In this document: positions 17,535 to 25,884 of the stretch, piece after piece
Position numbering within the stretch: position 1 is the stretch's first letter
How the letters are laid out: every line of letters starts with the position of its first letter
DNA from: Brucella anthropi_A
Lineage (GTDB): Bacteria; Pseudomonadota; Alphaproteobacteria; Rhizobiales; Rhizobiaceae
Reading direction: 5' to 3'
Length of the DNA: 64,000 nt
Assembly: GCF_046630315.1 (NCBI RefSeq)
Contig: NZ_LQBD01000039.1
Coordinates: 1-64,000, forward strand
The notes under the pieces: model-generated
The model's database searches: none
The model's input: only the letters and a program-made list of their open reading frames with translations
What the model was told of the DNA's origin: nothing
Translations under genes and position numbers: made by a program

Positions 17535-18932
17535 TTACCGCGCAATGAAGCGGACCAGCCTGTCCGTGAAACCGGTATAGGGCGGCCTGATGAGATCGCT
17601 CGGCGCCGGGGCATATTTGGTCAGGACCGGCATGGCCTTGGAAAAGGTGAGAAAACCGTCATGGCCGTGATACTGGCCCATGCCGCTTGCGCCCACCCCG
17701 CCGAAAGGCAGGTCGCCGCAGGCGAAATGATAGAGCGTATCGTTGACGCAGACGCCGCCGGCAACGATGCTGCCGAGCATCATTTCAGTTTCCGCCGTGT
17801 TGTCGCTGAAGCAGTATAGCGCCAGCGGACGGTCAAGCAGCAGGACATGGGCGATAGCCTCGTCCAGCAGGCGATAGCTGACGACCGGCAGAAGCGGCCC
17901 GAAAATCTCCTCCCGCATGATCGCGCTGTCTTTGGCCGGTTCCAGCACGAGTGCTGGCGCCATTGATCGCGGCTGGGCGGTCCGTGGCAGAAGTTCGATG
18001 ATGGCCTCGCTCCTCTCTGCCGCATCGGCCAGCAGTTTCGACAGCCGTGCTTCCTGCGCGTCGTTGATGATCGTCGTGCGGTCCTTTTCCGCCGATGCGC
18101 CGCCGTAGCGCGCCTCCATCTCGGCACGCAGAAGGCTCACGAATTCGTCGCGCCGGCTGTGATGGATCAGCACATAATCCGGCGCGATGCAGGTCTGTCC
18201 GGCATTGAAGAATTTTCCGGTCGCGATTGCGCGGGCGGCGCGCTTGAGGTTGGCGTTCTCGCTGACGATGGCGGGCGATTTGCCGCCGAGTTCAAGCGTC
18301 ACAGGCGTCAGGTTCTGTGCCGCCGCCGCCATGATCTTGCGCCCGACGGCGGTGGAGCCGGTGAAGAAGAGATGGTCGAAGGGCAGCGCCGAAAATTGCG
18401 CGGAAAGCGACGCATCCCCCAGCGCCACGGCAACACGATCCTCCGGGAACACTTCGGCGAGCAGGCCTTGCAGGAATGCGGCGGTGCGCGGCGTGTGTTC
18501 GGACGGTTTCAGGAAAACATGGTTTCCGGCTGCGATTGCCGCGACAAGCGGGGCCAGCGCCAGATTGACCGGATAGTTCCACGGCGCGATGACCCCCACC
18601 ACGCCCAGCGGCACATAGCGGATTTCGGCCTTGGCGGGCCACATTTTCCAGCCGGCCTTGCGGCGTTTCAGTTTCATCCAGCGCTTGAGATTGTGCAGGG
18701 CATCGTCGATTTCGGCAAAGACGATACTGGCCTCGGCGAGCAGGGTTTCATGCCGCGACCGGTTGCCGAAATCCGCGCCGATGGCTTTCGCCATTTCATC
18801 CAGCCGCGCTTCAAGCCTTTCACGCAGGCGTTTCAGGTCGTCCAGACGCTGTTCATAGGCGGGGCGGTCGGCCAGCCATGCCTGACGCAGGCGCTGGAAT
18901 GCGGTTTGCAGGGCCTGTTCTTCAGTCGCCAT
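17535..18932 (-). CDS. Aldehyde dehydrogenase, coniferyl-aldehyde-dehydrogenase-like
   Basis: A 465-residue NAD(P)-dependent aldehyde dehydrogenase of the short, membrane-associated type. PWNYP (117-121), FTGSTAVGRKI, the general base Glu214 in LELGGKSP, and the nucleophile Cys248 in GQTCIAPD are all present. The absence of a long N-terminal extension and the C-terminal FSKAMPVLTKYAP match the coniferyl/fatty aldehyde dehydrogenase branch. The start at 18932 overlaps the end of the lysoplasmalogenase gene by 11 bp, implying translational coupling. A lysoplasmalogenase releases fatty aldehydes, so this enzyme may oxidise them; that functional link is my inference. Confidence 0.9.
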   Translation of the reverse strand: MATEEQALQTAFQRLRQAWLADRPAYEQRLDDLKRLRERLEARLDEMAKAIGADFGNRSRHETLLAEASIVFAEIDDALHNLKRWMKLKRRKAGWKMWPAKAEIRYVPLGVVGVIAPWNYPVNLALAPLVAAIAAGNHVFLKPSEHTPRTAAFLQGLLAEVFPEDRVAVALGDASLSAQFSALPFDHLFFTGSTAVGRKIMAAAAQNLTPVTLELGGKSPAIVSENANLKRAARAIATGKFFNAGQTCIAPDYVLIHHSRRDEFVSLLRAEMEARYGGASAEKDRTTIINDAQEARLSKLLADAAERSEAIIELLPRTAQPRSMAPALVLEPAKDSAIMREEIFGPLLPVVSYRLLDEAIAHVLLLDRPLALYCFSDNTAETEMMLGSIVAGGVCVNDTLYHFACGDLPFGGVGASGMGQYHGHDGFLTFSKAMPVLTKYAPAPSDLIRPPYTGFTDRLVRFIAR

Positions 18933-19641
18933 AGGCAAAATTCTCCGTCGACCGGGCAAAAAGGAACTGCGCCGCATAATAGGTTGCAAGCACCCACAGG
19001 CCATTGAGGGGAATGTCGAGGCTGAACCGCCCGAAGGCCAGCAGCGTGTCGCTTGCCATGAAAAAGAGGCCGCCTGCCGCGGCAAGCCAGGCGGCATAGC
19101 GCTGCGGGGTTTCCGGCGTGGTGCCGAGCGCGCGGCTCATGGCCTGTGCGGCCATGATGCCGAGGGCGGCGGCATAGATGATGACCGGGATTTTCATGGG
19201 CGTCGGCAGCGACGGCCAGAGACCGGCTATGATGGCGCAGGCGACGATGGCGAAAAGGACGAAGACGCCCTTATGCGCGGCAAAGCGCGCATGGCGGCAA
19301 AGCGCGTAGATATAGGCGCAATGGGTGATGAGAAAGCAGATCAGGCCCGCCAGAAAATAATCGCCGGGCAGCATCAGGAAAAAATCACCGAGGGCGGCAA
19401 AGGCCAGGCCGAAGGCGACCGCAAGGCCATAGGATTTCGATTGGGGGCGCGGGGCACAAAGAACGGCTGCCAGCAGCAGCAGCGTCGCAGTCGGCTTGGT
19501 CAGATAATGCAGCCAGCGCCAGATGGAATCCTCGCCGCCATAGCGCATGAGACTGCCCGCAATGGCGCAGGCCGCGCAGACCAGAAACAGGCCGTAAAGC
19601 GTTCTGTTTCTGCCGAATTCCAGCAAGCCTTTCCGGCGCAT
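18922..19641 (-). CDS. Lysoplasmalogenase (YhhN/TMEM86 family)
   Basis: A 239-residue integral membrane protein with about eight hydrophobic segments. The YhhN-family features are the TKPTATLLLLAA segment, GDFFLMLPGDYFLAGLICFLITH with the conserved GD..L and FL..H residues, and SDTLLAF near the C-terminus. The family cleaves the vinyl-ether bond of lysoplasmalogens, releasing a fatty aldehyde, in vertebrates and in some bacteria. It overlaps the downstream aldehyde dehydrogenase by 11 bp, which suggests a two-gene operon. Confidence 0.85.
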   Translation of the reverse strand: MRRKGLLEFGRNRTLYGLFLVCAACAIAGSLMRYGGEDSIWRWLHYLTKPTATLLLLAAVLCAPRPQSKSYGLAVAFGLAFAALGDFFLMLPGDYFLAGLICFLITHCAYIYALCRHARFAAHKGVFVLFAIVACAIIAGLWPSLPTPMKIPVIIYAAALGIMAAQAMSRALGTTPETPQRYAAWLAAAGGLFFMASDTLLAFGRFSLDIPLNGLWVLATYYAAQFLFARSTENFAYGD

Positions 19642-19766
19642 GGTCGCTCCCTGTCATGATATTTGCAGGCAATGAAATTAAGTAAAAGGCAGGGGATTGT
19701 GCCGTCAATCGCAAGTCTTGCGCAATAGGCACAATGCATAGGGCTGTTGACAAGCATCGCGGGCGC

Positions 19767-20390
19767 TCAGGCGCGCCGCCAGACCGTCGGCTTGTTTTTC
19801 TGCCAGCCATTTTTGTGCAGCAGGGGGGTGTCGTCATCCGCCAGCGGCCAGCCGATGCACAGGTAAAGGCTGAAGCGCCAGCTCGGTTCGACCCGGAAAA
19901 GCGTTTCCATCGCGCGTGGGTCGAGAATGGAAACCATGCCGACGCCGAGCCCGAACGAGCGTGCCGCCAGATTGAGATTGTGGATCGCCATCGCCGTGCT
20001 GTGCTCCAGGGTGACGGCCATGGATTGCCTGCCGAGACCGTGCCCCTCGACGGGTGCGGTTTCGGTGAAAACGGCAAGCTGGACGGGAGCAATGCGGATG
20101 CCCTCCAGCTTCAAATCCCGATAATGCTCCGCACGCGGCCCCTCATAAATCTCGGCGGCTGACCGGTTGGCTTCCAGAAAGATATCGTGGACGGCTGTGC
20201 GTGTTGCGGCACTTTCGGCGGAAATGACCCGCCAGGGGCGCGCATTGCCGACGGAAGGGGCGTAATCCATCGCCTCCCGCAGGGCTTCGATGATTTGATG
20301 ATCCACCGCTTTGTCGCTGAAATGACGGACATCGCGCCGCCATTTCAGCAATTGGAAAAAAGCGTCGCGTTCGGAAGGAGAAAACTGCAT
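19767..20390 (-). CDS. bluB: 5,6-dimethylbenzimidazole synthase BluB
   Basis: A 207-residue flavin-destructase of the nitroreductase fold that converts reduced FMN to 5,6-dimethylbenzimidazole, the lower ligand of cobalamin. WRRDVRHF near the N-terminus, APSVGNARPWR, and GLGVGMVSILDP match BluB rather than ordinary nitroreductases. It stands alone here, without other cob genes nearby. A bidirectional terminator and tRNA-Leu lie upstream. Presence of BluB implies aerobic cobalamin synthesis or remodelling, for example for B12-dependent MetH or ribonucleotide reductase. Confidence 0.9.
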   Translation of the reverse strand: MQFSPSERDAFFQLLKWRRDVRHFSDKAVDHQIIEALREAMDYAPSVGNARPWRVISAESAATRTAVHDIFLEANRSAAEIYEGPRAEHYRDLKLEGIRIAPVQLAVFTETAPVEGHGLGRQSMAVTLEHSTAMAIHNLNLAARSFGLGVGMVSILDPRAMETLFRVEPSWRFSLYLCIGWPLADDDTPLLHKNGWQKNKPTVWRRA

Positions 20391-20457
20391 CGATTGCTAA
20401 TATATTGGGTGGGACAGAGGACGTAAAGCGCGAGACGCCAAACAATGATCGGGCAAC

Positions 20458-20485
20458 AAAAAAGCCCGCTTGCGCGGGCTTTTTG
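20458..20485 (-). terminator. Terminator after tRNA-Leu (bidirectional)
   Basis: A 7-bp stem AGCCCGC/GCGGGCT with loop TTGC lies at 20463-20480, flanked by A runs on one side and T runs on the other, so it can act in both directions. On the minus strand it ends the tRNA-Leu transcript, about 40 bp past the tRNA. Confidence 0.85.
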
Positions 20486-20526
20486 GGCTGCTTCTGGACC
20501 TTGGTAGTGGTCCGAAGACTTGGAAA

Positions 20527-20613
20527 TGGTGCCCAGAAGAGGACTCGAACCTCCACGCCCTTGCGAGCGCCAGCACCTGAAGCTGGTGCGTCTACCAATT
20601 CCGCCATCTGGGC
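20527..20613 (-). tRNA. tRNA-Leu (anticodon CAG)
   Basis: On the minus strand it begins GCCCAGATGGCGGAATTGG and ends TCTGGGCACCA, with an encoded CCA. The anticodon arm is CCAGC-TTCAGGT-GCTGG, so the anticodon is CAG. A long variable arm (GCTCGCAAGGGC) confirms a class II leucine tRNA, and the T arm is GGAGG-TTCGAGT-CCTCT. Confidence 0.97.
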
Positions 20614-20759
20614 GACGAGGACCCATCTAAGGGGTCGACCTGCCTCTGTCAATCGCGTTTTCGACATTCAGCCAGCTTTTTTTCAGCCGATGCTTTTTTC
20701 GCGTTGAAAAGAGGGACGGGCGCGCTGGTGCGCCCGACAAATTCGCTGCCAGACAGCTA

Positions 20760-21380
20760 TCAGGCTTCGAGGATTTCCTTCGAAGCGACGGTCGAATCAG
20801 CATTGAGCCGGTAGATGACCGGAACGCCGGTATTGAGCTCCTGCTTGAGAATCTGTTCCGGCGTCAGGCCGTCGAGCGCCATGATGAGCGCGCGCAGTGA
20901 ATTGCCGTGGGCCGCAACCAGAACCGTCTCGCCGCGCAGCACATGCGGCTGCACCGTATGCAAATAATAGGGCCAGACGCGCGCGCCGGTGTCCTTCAGG
21001 CTTTCGCCGCCGGGAGGCGGAACGTCGTAGGAACGGCGCCAGATATGCACCTGTTCCTCACCCCACTTGGCGCGGGCATCGTCCTTGTTGAGGCCGGACA
21101 GATCGCCATAGTCGCGTTCGTTGAGGGCCTGATCGCGGATCGTCTTGAGATCGGACTGGCCGAGTTCGTCCAGAATGTGCTGGCAAGTCACCTGCGCGCG
21201 CGACAGCGCGGAGGTATAGGCGATGTCGAACTTGAGGCCCGCAGCCTTCAGGCGCTGGCCGGCGGCCTTTGCTTCGGCATGGCCCTGTTCGGTCAGGCCC
21301 GGATCGCGCCATCCGGTGAAAAGGTTCTTGAGGTTCCATTCGCTTTGACCGTGACGGACCAGGACGAGAGTACGAGACAT
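20760..21380 (-). CDS. gpmA: 2,3-bisphosphoglycerate-dependent phosphoglycerate mutase
   Basis: A 206-residue glycolytic/gluconeogenic mutase that interconverts 3- and 2-phosphoglycerate. The phosphohistidine motif is LVRHGQSEWN with His10; NLFTGWRDPGLTEQG, NERDYGDLSGLNK and AAHGNSLRA (second catalytic His) follow. The ATG at 21380 has GGAG 8 bp upstream; a TTG two codons earlier has no ribosome binding site. It lies 26 bp downstream of dapB on the same strand, and probably belongs to the msbA-like/dapB/gpmA transcription unit. Confidence 0.96.
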   Translation of the reverse strand: MSRTLVLVRHGQSEWNLKNLFTGWRDPGLTEQGHAEAKAAGQRLKAAGLKFDIAYTSALSRAQVTCQHILDELGQSDLKTIRDQALNERDYGDLSGLNKDDARAKWGEEQVHIWRRSYDVPPPGGESLKDTGARVWPYYLHTVQPHVLRGETVLVAAHGNSLRALIMALDGLTPEQILKQELNTGVPVIYRLNADSTVASKEILEA

Positions 21381-21406
21381 ATGCAACGCTCCGTTAACAA
21401 AGATAA

Positions 21407-22240
21407 TCAGTCATTCAGCCCGAGAACGTCGAGCATGGAATAGAGGCCGGGCTTCCTGCCATGGGCCCAAAGCGCGGCCTTGATCGCGCCGCGCGCGAAG
21501 ATCGAACGGTCTTCGGCATGATGCGAGAGAACGACGCGTTCGCCGGAACCGGCGAGAATCACCGAATGGTCGCCGATGACCGAGCCGCCGCGCAGCGTGG
21601 CAAAGCCGATCGTCCCGGTTTCGCGCGGGCCGGTATAGCCGTCACGCACACGCACGCTGTTTTCCGTCAAGGCAATGTCGCGTCCCTTGGCTGCCGCTTC
21701 GCCGAGAAGCAGCGCGGTGCCGGATGGCGCGTCGACCTTGTGCTTGTGATGCATTTCGAGAATTTCAATGTCGAAATCCTGCGGGTCGAGCGCTTGCGCG
21801 GCCTTCTGCACCAGAACGGACAGAAGATTGACGCCGAGGCTCATATTGCCGGACTTGACGATGGTTGCGTGGCGGGCGGCGGCGCGGATTTTCTCCTCGT
21901 CTTCCGCCGAGCAGCCCGTGGTCCCGATGACGTGGACGATGCGTGCCTGCGCGGCAAGGCCTGCAAATTCCACGCTTGCCGCGGGGCTTGTGAAATCGAG
22001 AACGCCCTGCGCCCTGGCGAAAACCGGCAGCGGATCGTCGGTGATGGTCACGCCGAGCGGGCCTATGCCGGTGACTTCACCTGCATCGCGGCCCAGAAGG
22101 GGAGAGCTGGACCGTTCGATGGCGCCAACCAGTTTCGCGCCTTCGATGGTCTGGATGGTGCGAATCAGGGTCTGGCCCATGCGTCCGCCAGCCCCGACCA
22201 CGACGAGGCCCATTTCGCTGTTCCCGGTTTCTTCGCTCAT
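21407..22240 (-). CDS. dapB: 4-hydroxy-tetrahydrodipicolinate reductase
   Basis: A 277-residue enzyme of the diaminopimelate/lysine pathway that reduces HTPA with NAD(P)H. The nucleotide loop is VVGAGGRMGQ, followed by GTTGCSAED, SGNMSLGVN, and the family signature EMHHKHKVDAPSGTA with the catalytic His-His and Lys. The ATG at 22240 has AGGAG well placed and overlaps the stop codon of the upstream exporter (ATGA), so translation is coupled. A start nine codons further in (268 aa) is also possible. dapE and dapD lie elsewhere in this window. Confidence 0.96.
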   Translation of the reverse strand: MSEETGNSEMGLVVVGAGGRMGQTLIRTIQTIEGAKLVGAIERSSSPLLGRDAGEVTGIGPLGVTITDDPLPVFARAQGVLDFTSPAASVEFAGLAAQARIVHVIGTTGCSAEDEEKIRAAARHATIVKSGNMSLGVNLLSVLVQKAAQALDPQDFDIEILEMHHKHKVDAPSGTALLLGEAAAKGRDIALTENSVRVRDGYTGPRETGTIGFATLRGGSVIGDHSVILAGSGERVVLSHHAEDRSIFARGAIKAALWAHGRKPGLYSMLDVLGLND

Positions 22241-24066
22241 CGGGGTTCTCCTGTCCGCAATTCTTCCGCCGTCCTTTCGGTGATGATATCGCCGCTGCCG
22301 CTCTGCAATTGATAGAAGCGGGCATAGACGCCGTTCTGGATGGCGATCAGATCGTCGTGACGACCTTCCTCCACCACGCGACCGGCTTCCATCACCACGA
22401 TGCGATCCGCATTGACCACCGTGGAAAGGCGGTGCGCAATCACGATTGTGGTGCGGTTTTGCATGATGCCTTCCAGCGCCTGCTGGACCCGCTTTTCCGA
22501 TTCATTGTCGAGGGCGGATGTCGCCTCGTCGAGCAGGAGAACCGGCGCATTGCGCACGATGGCGCGGGCAATCGAAACGCGCTGGCGCTGGCCGCCGGAA
22601 AGCGTCACGCCGTTTTCGCCGACCGGAGTGTCATAGCCCTGCGGCTGTTGCAGGATGAACTCATGCGCATGGGCAAGCTTCGACGCCTCGATGATTTCCT
22701 CATCCGTCGCGTCCGGGCGGCCATAGCGGATATTGTCGGCAATGGTGCCTTCAAACAGATAGGGCTGCTGCGAGACATAGGCGATGGCATGGCGCAAGGA
22801 CTGTTTCTTGACCTGCGCAATATTCTGCCCGTCGAACAGGATCCTGCCGCTATCAAGATCGTAGAAGCGCTGGACCAGATTGATGAGCGTCGACTTGCCC
22901 GCGCCCGAAGCGCCGACCACGGCAGTGGTTTCGCCCGCCTTGGCGACGAAGCTCACGCCATGCAGCACCGGGGCGGTCTCGTTATAGGAGAAATGGATAT
23001 CCTCGAAGCGGATTTCGCCGGGACCGGCTTTCAGTTCCACGGCGTTTGCAAGATCGCGCTGGCGCGGCTCGATATCGAGCACTTCATAGATCATGCGCGC
23101 ATTGACGAGCGCCTTTTCCAGCCCGACCTGAAGGCGGGCGAGGCGGCGCGCCGGATCATAGGCAAGCAGCATTGCGGTGATGAAGGCAAAGGTGGCGCCG
23201 GGCGGCTGCTGTTCGAGAATGGCGCGATAGCCGCTATAGGCCAGCACACCGGCGACGGCAAAACCGGCCAGCATTTCGGAAATGGGCGTCGTGCGCTCGG
23301 AAACCTTGGCGATCTTGTTGCTGCGGCCTTCGGACTGGTCGATGAGGCTGCCGATCTTGGCGCGCAGCTGATCCTCCATCGTGAAAGCCTTGACGATGGC
23401 GATGCCCTGGATCGATTCCTGCATCGCACCCAGCAGGTGGGAGTTGAGATGCACGAGATCGCGGGTGACGGAGCGGATGCGGCGCGAAATATAGGCAACG
23501 GCCAGGATGAGCGGCGGTCCGATCAGGAAGATCGCGACGGACAGGACCGGGTCCATGTAGAACATCGTGCCGACGAGGCCGACAAGCGAGATGAGATCGC
23601 GCGCGATCGACGAGATCGTCATGTTGAGAAGATCGCGAATGCCGGAAACATTCTGGTTGATCTGCGCCGCCAGATGGCCGGAACGGGTGTCGTTGTAGAA
23701 ATCGAGACCGAGCTTCATCAGATGGTCGAAAATGCGCTTTTGATAGCGCGCGACCAGATTGTTGCCGATCTTGGCGAGTTCCACGGCCTGTATGTAGCCG
23801 GAAAAGCCGCGCAGGATGAAGATGACCAGCAATGTACCGCAAATGACCCAGACGAGGCCGAGATTCTGCTCGTAGAAGATCTTGTCGATCATCGGCTTCA
23901 TCAGATAGGCCAGCGCGCCATTCGATGCGCCGACGATGAGCGATGCGAGGATGGCGATAATGTAGTTCTTTTTATATTCGCGGATGTTTTCCGACATCAT
24001 GCGCCGGATTACGCGGGTGGCTTCGCCCGTATCGATCTTCTTGTTTTTCTTCTTGAATAGACTCAC
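22237..24066 (-). CDS. MsbA-like lipid/multidrug ABC exporter (fused TMD-NBD)
   Basis: A 609-residue half-transporter with an N-terminal six-helix domain (about 34-330) and a nucleotide-binding domain. Walker A is GASGAGKS (385-392), the Q-loop is YVSQQPYLF, the ABC signature LSGGQ is at 489-493, Walker B is VLLLDEATSALD, and the H-loop is IAHRLSTV. Such homodimers flip lipid A or phospholipids, or expel drugs. The coupling with dapB (4-bp overlap) is genetic, not evidence of substrate. An MsbA role is plausible; other exporters of this family look the same at this level. Confidence 0.85.
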   Translation of the reverse strand: MSLFKKKNKKIDTGEATRVIRRMMSENIREYKKNYIIAILASLIVGASNGALAYLMKPMIDKIFYEQNLGLVWVICGTLLVIFILRGFSGYIQAVELAKIGNNLVARYQKRIFDHLMKLGLDFYNDTRSGHLAAQINQNVSGIRDLLNMTISSIARDLISLVGLVGTMFYMDPVLSVAIFLIGPPLILAVAYISRRIRSVTRDLVHLNSHLLGAMQESIQGIAIVKAFTMEDQLRAKIGSLIDQSEGRSNKIAKVSERTTPISEMLAGFAVAGVLAYSGYRAILEQQPPGATFAFITAMLLAYDPARRLARLQVGLEKALVNARMIYEVLDIEPRQRDLANAVELKAGPGEIRFEDIHFSYNETAPVLHGVSFVAKAGETTAVVGASGAGKSTLINLVQRFYDLDSGRILFDGQNIAQVKKQSLRHAIAYVSQQPYLFEGTIADNIRYGRPDATDEEIIEASKLAHAHEFILQQPQGYDTPVGENGVTLSGGQRQRVSIARAIVRNAPVLLLDEATSALDNESEKRVQQALEGIMQNRTTIVIAHRLSTVVNADRIVVMEAGRVVEEGRHDDLIAIQNGVYARFYQLQSGSGDIITERTAEELRTGEPR

Positions 24067-24139
24067 GTGCCAAAGCGCTTTTTGTCTCTTAGCCCCCGCA
24101 GACCGGCGGCTAGCGTTGAAAAATACAATGTCCCATATG

Positions 24140-24186
24140 GAAACGCTGCACTGAAAAAGCCAGCGGCAATTCCAGTGCAGCGTTTC
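24140..24186. repeat. Perfect 14-bp inverted repeat
   Basis: GAAACGCTGCACTG at 24140-24153 is exactly complementary to CAGTGCAGCGTTTC at 24173-24186, with a 19-base loop. It lies between the end of glk (minus) and the start of the MsbA-like gene (minus). No T-run follows on the minus strand, so it is not a standard terminator. Confidence 0.9.
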
Positions 24187-24230
24187 TATAACGTTATCCG
24201 TGCGGCTTGACCATCCTCAAGCTTTACTGC

Positions 24231-25259
24231 TCACGCGATGCGCCAGCGGCGTCCTTCGGTCGCGACTTCGAAACGGGCAGGGGCCTGCGCAAAGGCGGAA
24301 AGCCCGGCAAGGGCTGCAAGCTGATGCGTGATCACGCGGACAGGAATATCGCGCATTATGGCCTTGTGCGGGGCCTTGTCCTCGAATGCTTCGCGGAAGG
24401 CACCAGCCTTCAGCGCGGAAAGAATGCGCTGCGGAATGCCGCCGGAAAGATAGACGCCGCCATGCGCCATGAAGACCAGCGCCAGATCGCCCGCAATGCG
24501 CCCGAGATAGGTGACGAACAGATGCAGGGTTTCCTCGGCTTGCGCATTGCTGCCGTCAAGCCCGGCCGAGGTGATGTCGGCGGGTGTTTCCAGTGTTGGC
24601 GTCACCCTGTCGGCGGCGCAGATGGCAAGATAGAGATTGCGCAGGCCGCGCCCGCACAGGATCTGCTCGCCCGCGACACGGCCCTCGATGCGCTCGATAT
24701 GCGGGAAGATTTGATAGTCGCGTTCCGTGCGCGGGCCGATATCGATATGCCCGCCTTCGCCCGGCACCGGCACCCATGCATGGCGCGTGCGCACAAGACC
24801 GGCAACGCCAAGCCCCGTGCCCGGCCCAAGCACGACGCGGGTAGCGATCACCTCGTCCGGCCTGCCGCCGATCTGTTCCAGATGATCGCTGCCGAGCGAT
24901 ACGACGGCGAGCGCCTGCGCCTCGAAATCGTTCACCACGGTCACATCCTCGAAGCCGAGATCGGCGATCATCTTCTTCGGGCGCACAACCCAGTCGCAAT
25001 TGGTGAGGTCGATCTCGTCGCCGTCGACGGGACCGGCCACGGCGAGAATGGCGGAACGCGGCCGGATCGAGCTGTGATCGAGAATGGCGCTCTGTATCGC
25101 CTCATCAATGGTGGCGTAATTCGCCGTCTGGAGAACCGGAAATTCCTTCGGCGCGGCATTGGAATCCACCAGAATGGCGAAGCGGGCATTGGTGCCGCCG
25201 ATATCGCCGACGAGTACCGGAAACGGGAAACCCTGTTCGGCGTGGCTAGTCACTTGCAT
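24231..25259 (-). CDS. glk: Glucokinase
   Basis: A 342-residue ATP-dependent glucokinase of the bacterial Glk (COG0837) type. The phosphate-binding LVGDIGGTNARF (16-27) is at the N-terminus; LAVAGPVDGDEIDLTNCDW, the catalytic VVNDFEAQA, GPGTGLG and GEGGHIDIGPR follow. The start at 25259 has GGGAGAGG just upstream; the longer open frame runs back into mgsA. It lies 46 bp downstream of mgsA on the same strand. Co-transcription with methylglyoxal synthase links sugar phosphorylation with a relief valve for triose phosphates; this is an inference from position. Confidence 0.93.
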   Translation of the reverse strand: MQVTSHAEQGFPFPVLVGDIGGTNARFAILVDSNAAPKEFPVLQTANYATIDEAIQSAILDHSSIRPRSAILAVAGPVDGDEIDLTNCDWVVRPKKMIADLGFEDVTVVNDFEAQALAVVSLGSDHLEQIGGRPDEVIATRVVLGPGTGLGVAGLVRTRHAWVPVPGEGGHIDIGPRTERDYQIFPHIERIEGRVAGEQILCGRGLRNLYLAICAADRVTPTLETPADITSAGLDGSNAQAEETLHLFVTYLGRIAGDLALVFMAHGGVYLSGGIPQRILSALKAGAFREAFEDKAPHKAIMRDIPVRVITHQLAALAGLSAFAQAPARFEVATEGRRWRIA

Positions 25260-25305
25260 GTCCTCTCCCTGGTCATGTCTTCGCCTATTGGCTGGTCGTG
25301 CCGGA

Positions 25306-25683
25306 TCAATCAAGCGCCTTGATGAGCTTTTCGGCGGTCGCGCGGTTGAGCGCCATCGGAATGTCATAGACGCTGCCGAGGCGCGTCAGCGCCTTCACAT
25401 CGACATCGTGCGGAAGCGGCGACAGCGGGTCGATGAAGAAGATGAGCACTTCCACCGTGCCTTCCGCGATCATCGCGCCGATCTGCTGGTCGCCGCCGAG
25501 CGGCCCGCTTTTCACGCGCCGAATGCTGAGCGATGGGCAGGCATCCAGAATGAGGCCGCCGGTCGTGCCCGTCGCCACGATGTCATAGCGGGCCAGAGCC
25601 TTTTCATGCGCTTTTGCGAAGGCGACCATGTCGTCCTTCTTCTGGTCATGGGCGATCAATGCAATGCGCAGGCGTTCCGTCAT
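25306..25683 (-). CDS. mgsA: Methylglyoxal synthase
   Basis: A 125-residue enzyme that converts dihydroxyacetone phosphate to methylglyoxal and phosphate. IALIAHDQKKDDM at the N-terminus holds the substrate-binding His and Lys, GTTGG and SGPLGGDQQIGA bind phosphate, and FFIDPLSPLPHDVDVKAL carries the catalytic Asp block. The length is slightly shorter than the 152-residue E. coli protein but normal for the group. It precedes glk in a two-gene unit. Upstream there is a dispersed repeat and a palindrome rather than an obvious regulator. Confidence 0.93.
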   Translation of the reverse strand: MTERLRIALIAHDQKKDDMVAFAKAHEKALARYDIVATGTTGGLILDACPSLSIRRVKSGPLGGDQQIGAMIAEGTVEVLIFFIDPLSPLPHDVDVKALTRLGSVYDIPMALNRATAEKLIKALD

Positions 25684-25719
25684 GAATGAGCAACCTTATG
25701 AGCTGATAACCTTGTCATT

Positions 25720-25776
25720 AGAGCATTTCCAGCAAAAGTGTGAAACGGTTTTGCGTGGGAAAATGCGATGGAATAA
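25720..25776 (+). repeat. Dispersed short repeat, copy 2
   Basis: GAGCATTTCCAGCAAAAG followed by TGTGAAACGGTTTTGCGT and AAAATGCGATG. This is the clearest copy of the element also seen at 213-270 and, inverted, at 54878-54918 and 61879-61926. It lies between mgsA and mepA. Confidence 0.75.
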
Positions 25777-25780
25777 AGAG

Positions 25781-25823
25781 CCGGAGCGGTTCCGACGGCT
25801 CTGTCCGAACGGAACCGCTCCGG
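25781..25823. repeat. Perfect 14-bp inverted repeat
   Basis: CCGGAGCGGTTCCG at 25781-25794 pairs perfectly with CGGAACCGCTCCGG at 25810-25823 across a 15-base loop. It directly follows the dispersed repeat copy 2, and lies downstream of mepA, whose stop is at 25885. It could serve as a terminator-like or mRNA-end structure for mepA. Confidence 0.9.
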
Positions 25824-25884
25824 TATTCTAAATCGTTTTAAATCTATAGCGAAGCGCCAAGGGCGTGAAAAGCGGAAAAGCTTT

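Noticed and set aside
20405..20707. 100-codon frame over tRNA-Leu
   Set aside because: It is an artefact of reading through the tRNA and its terminator; it has no family match.
22309..24060. 583-codon plus-strand open frame opposite the MsbA-like exporter
   Set aside because: The minus-strand frame has all ABC exporter motifs; the plus-strand translation is a His/Asp/Arg-rich shadow typical of high-G+C antisense frames.
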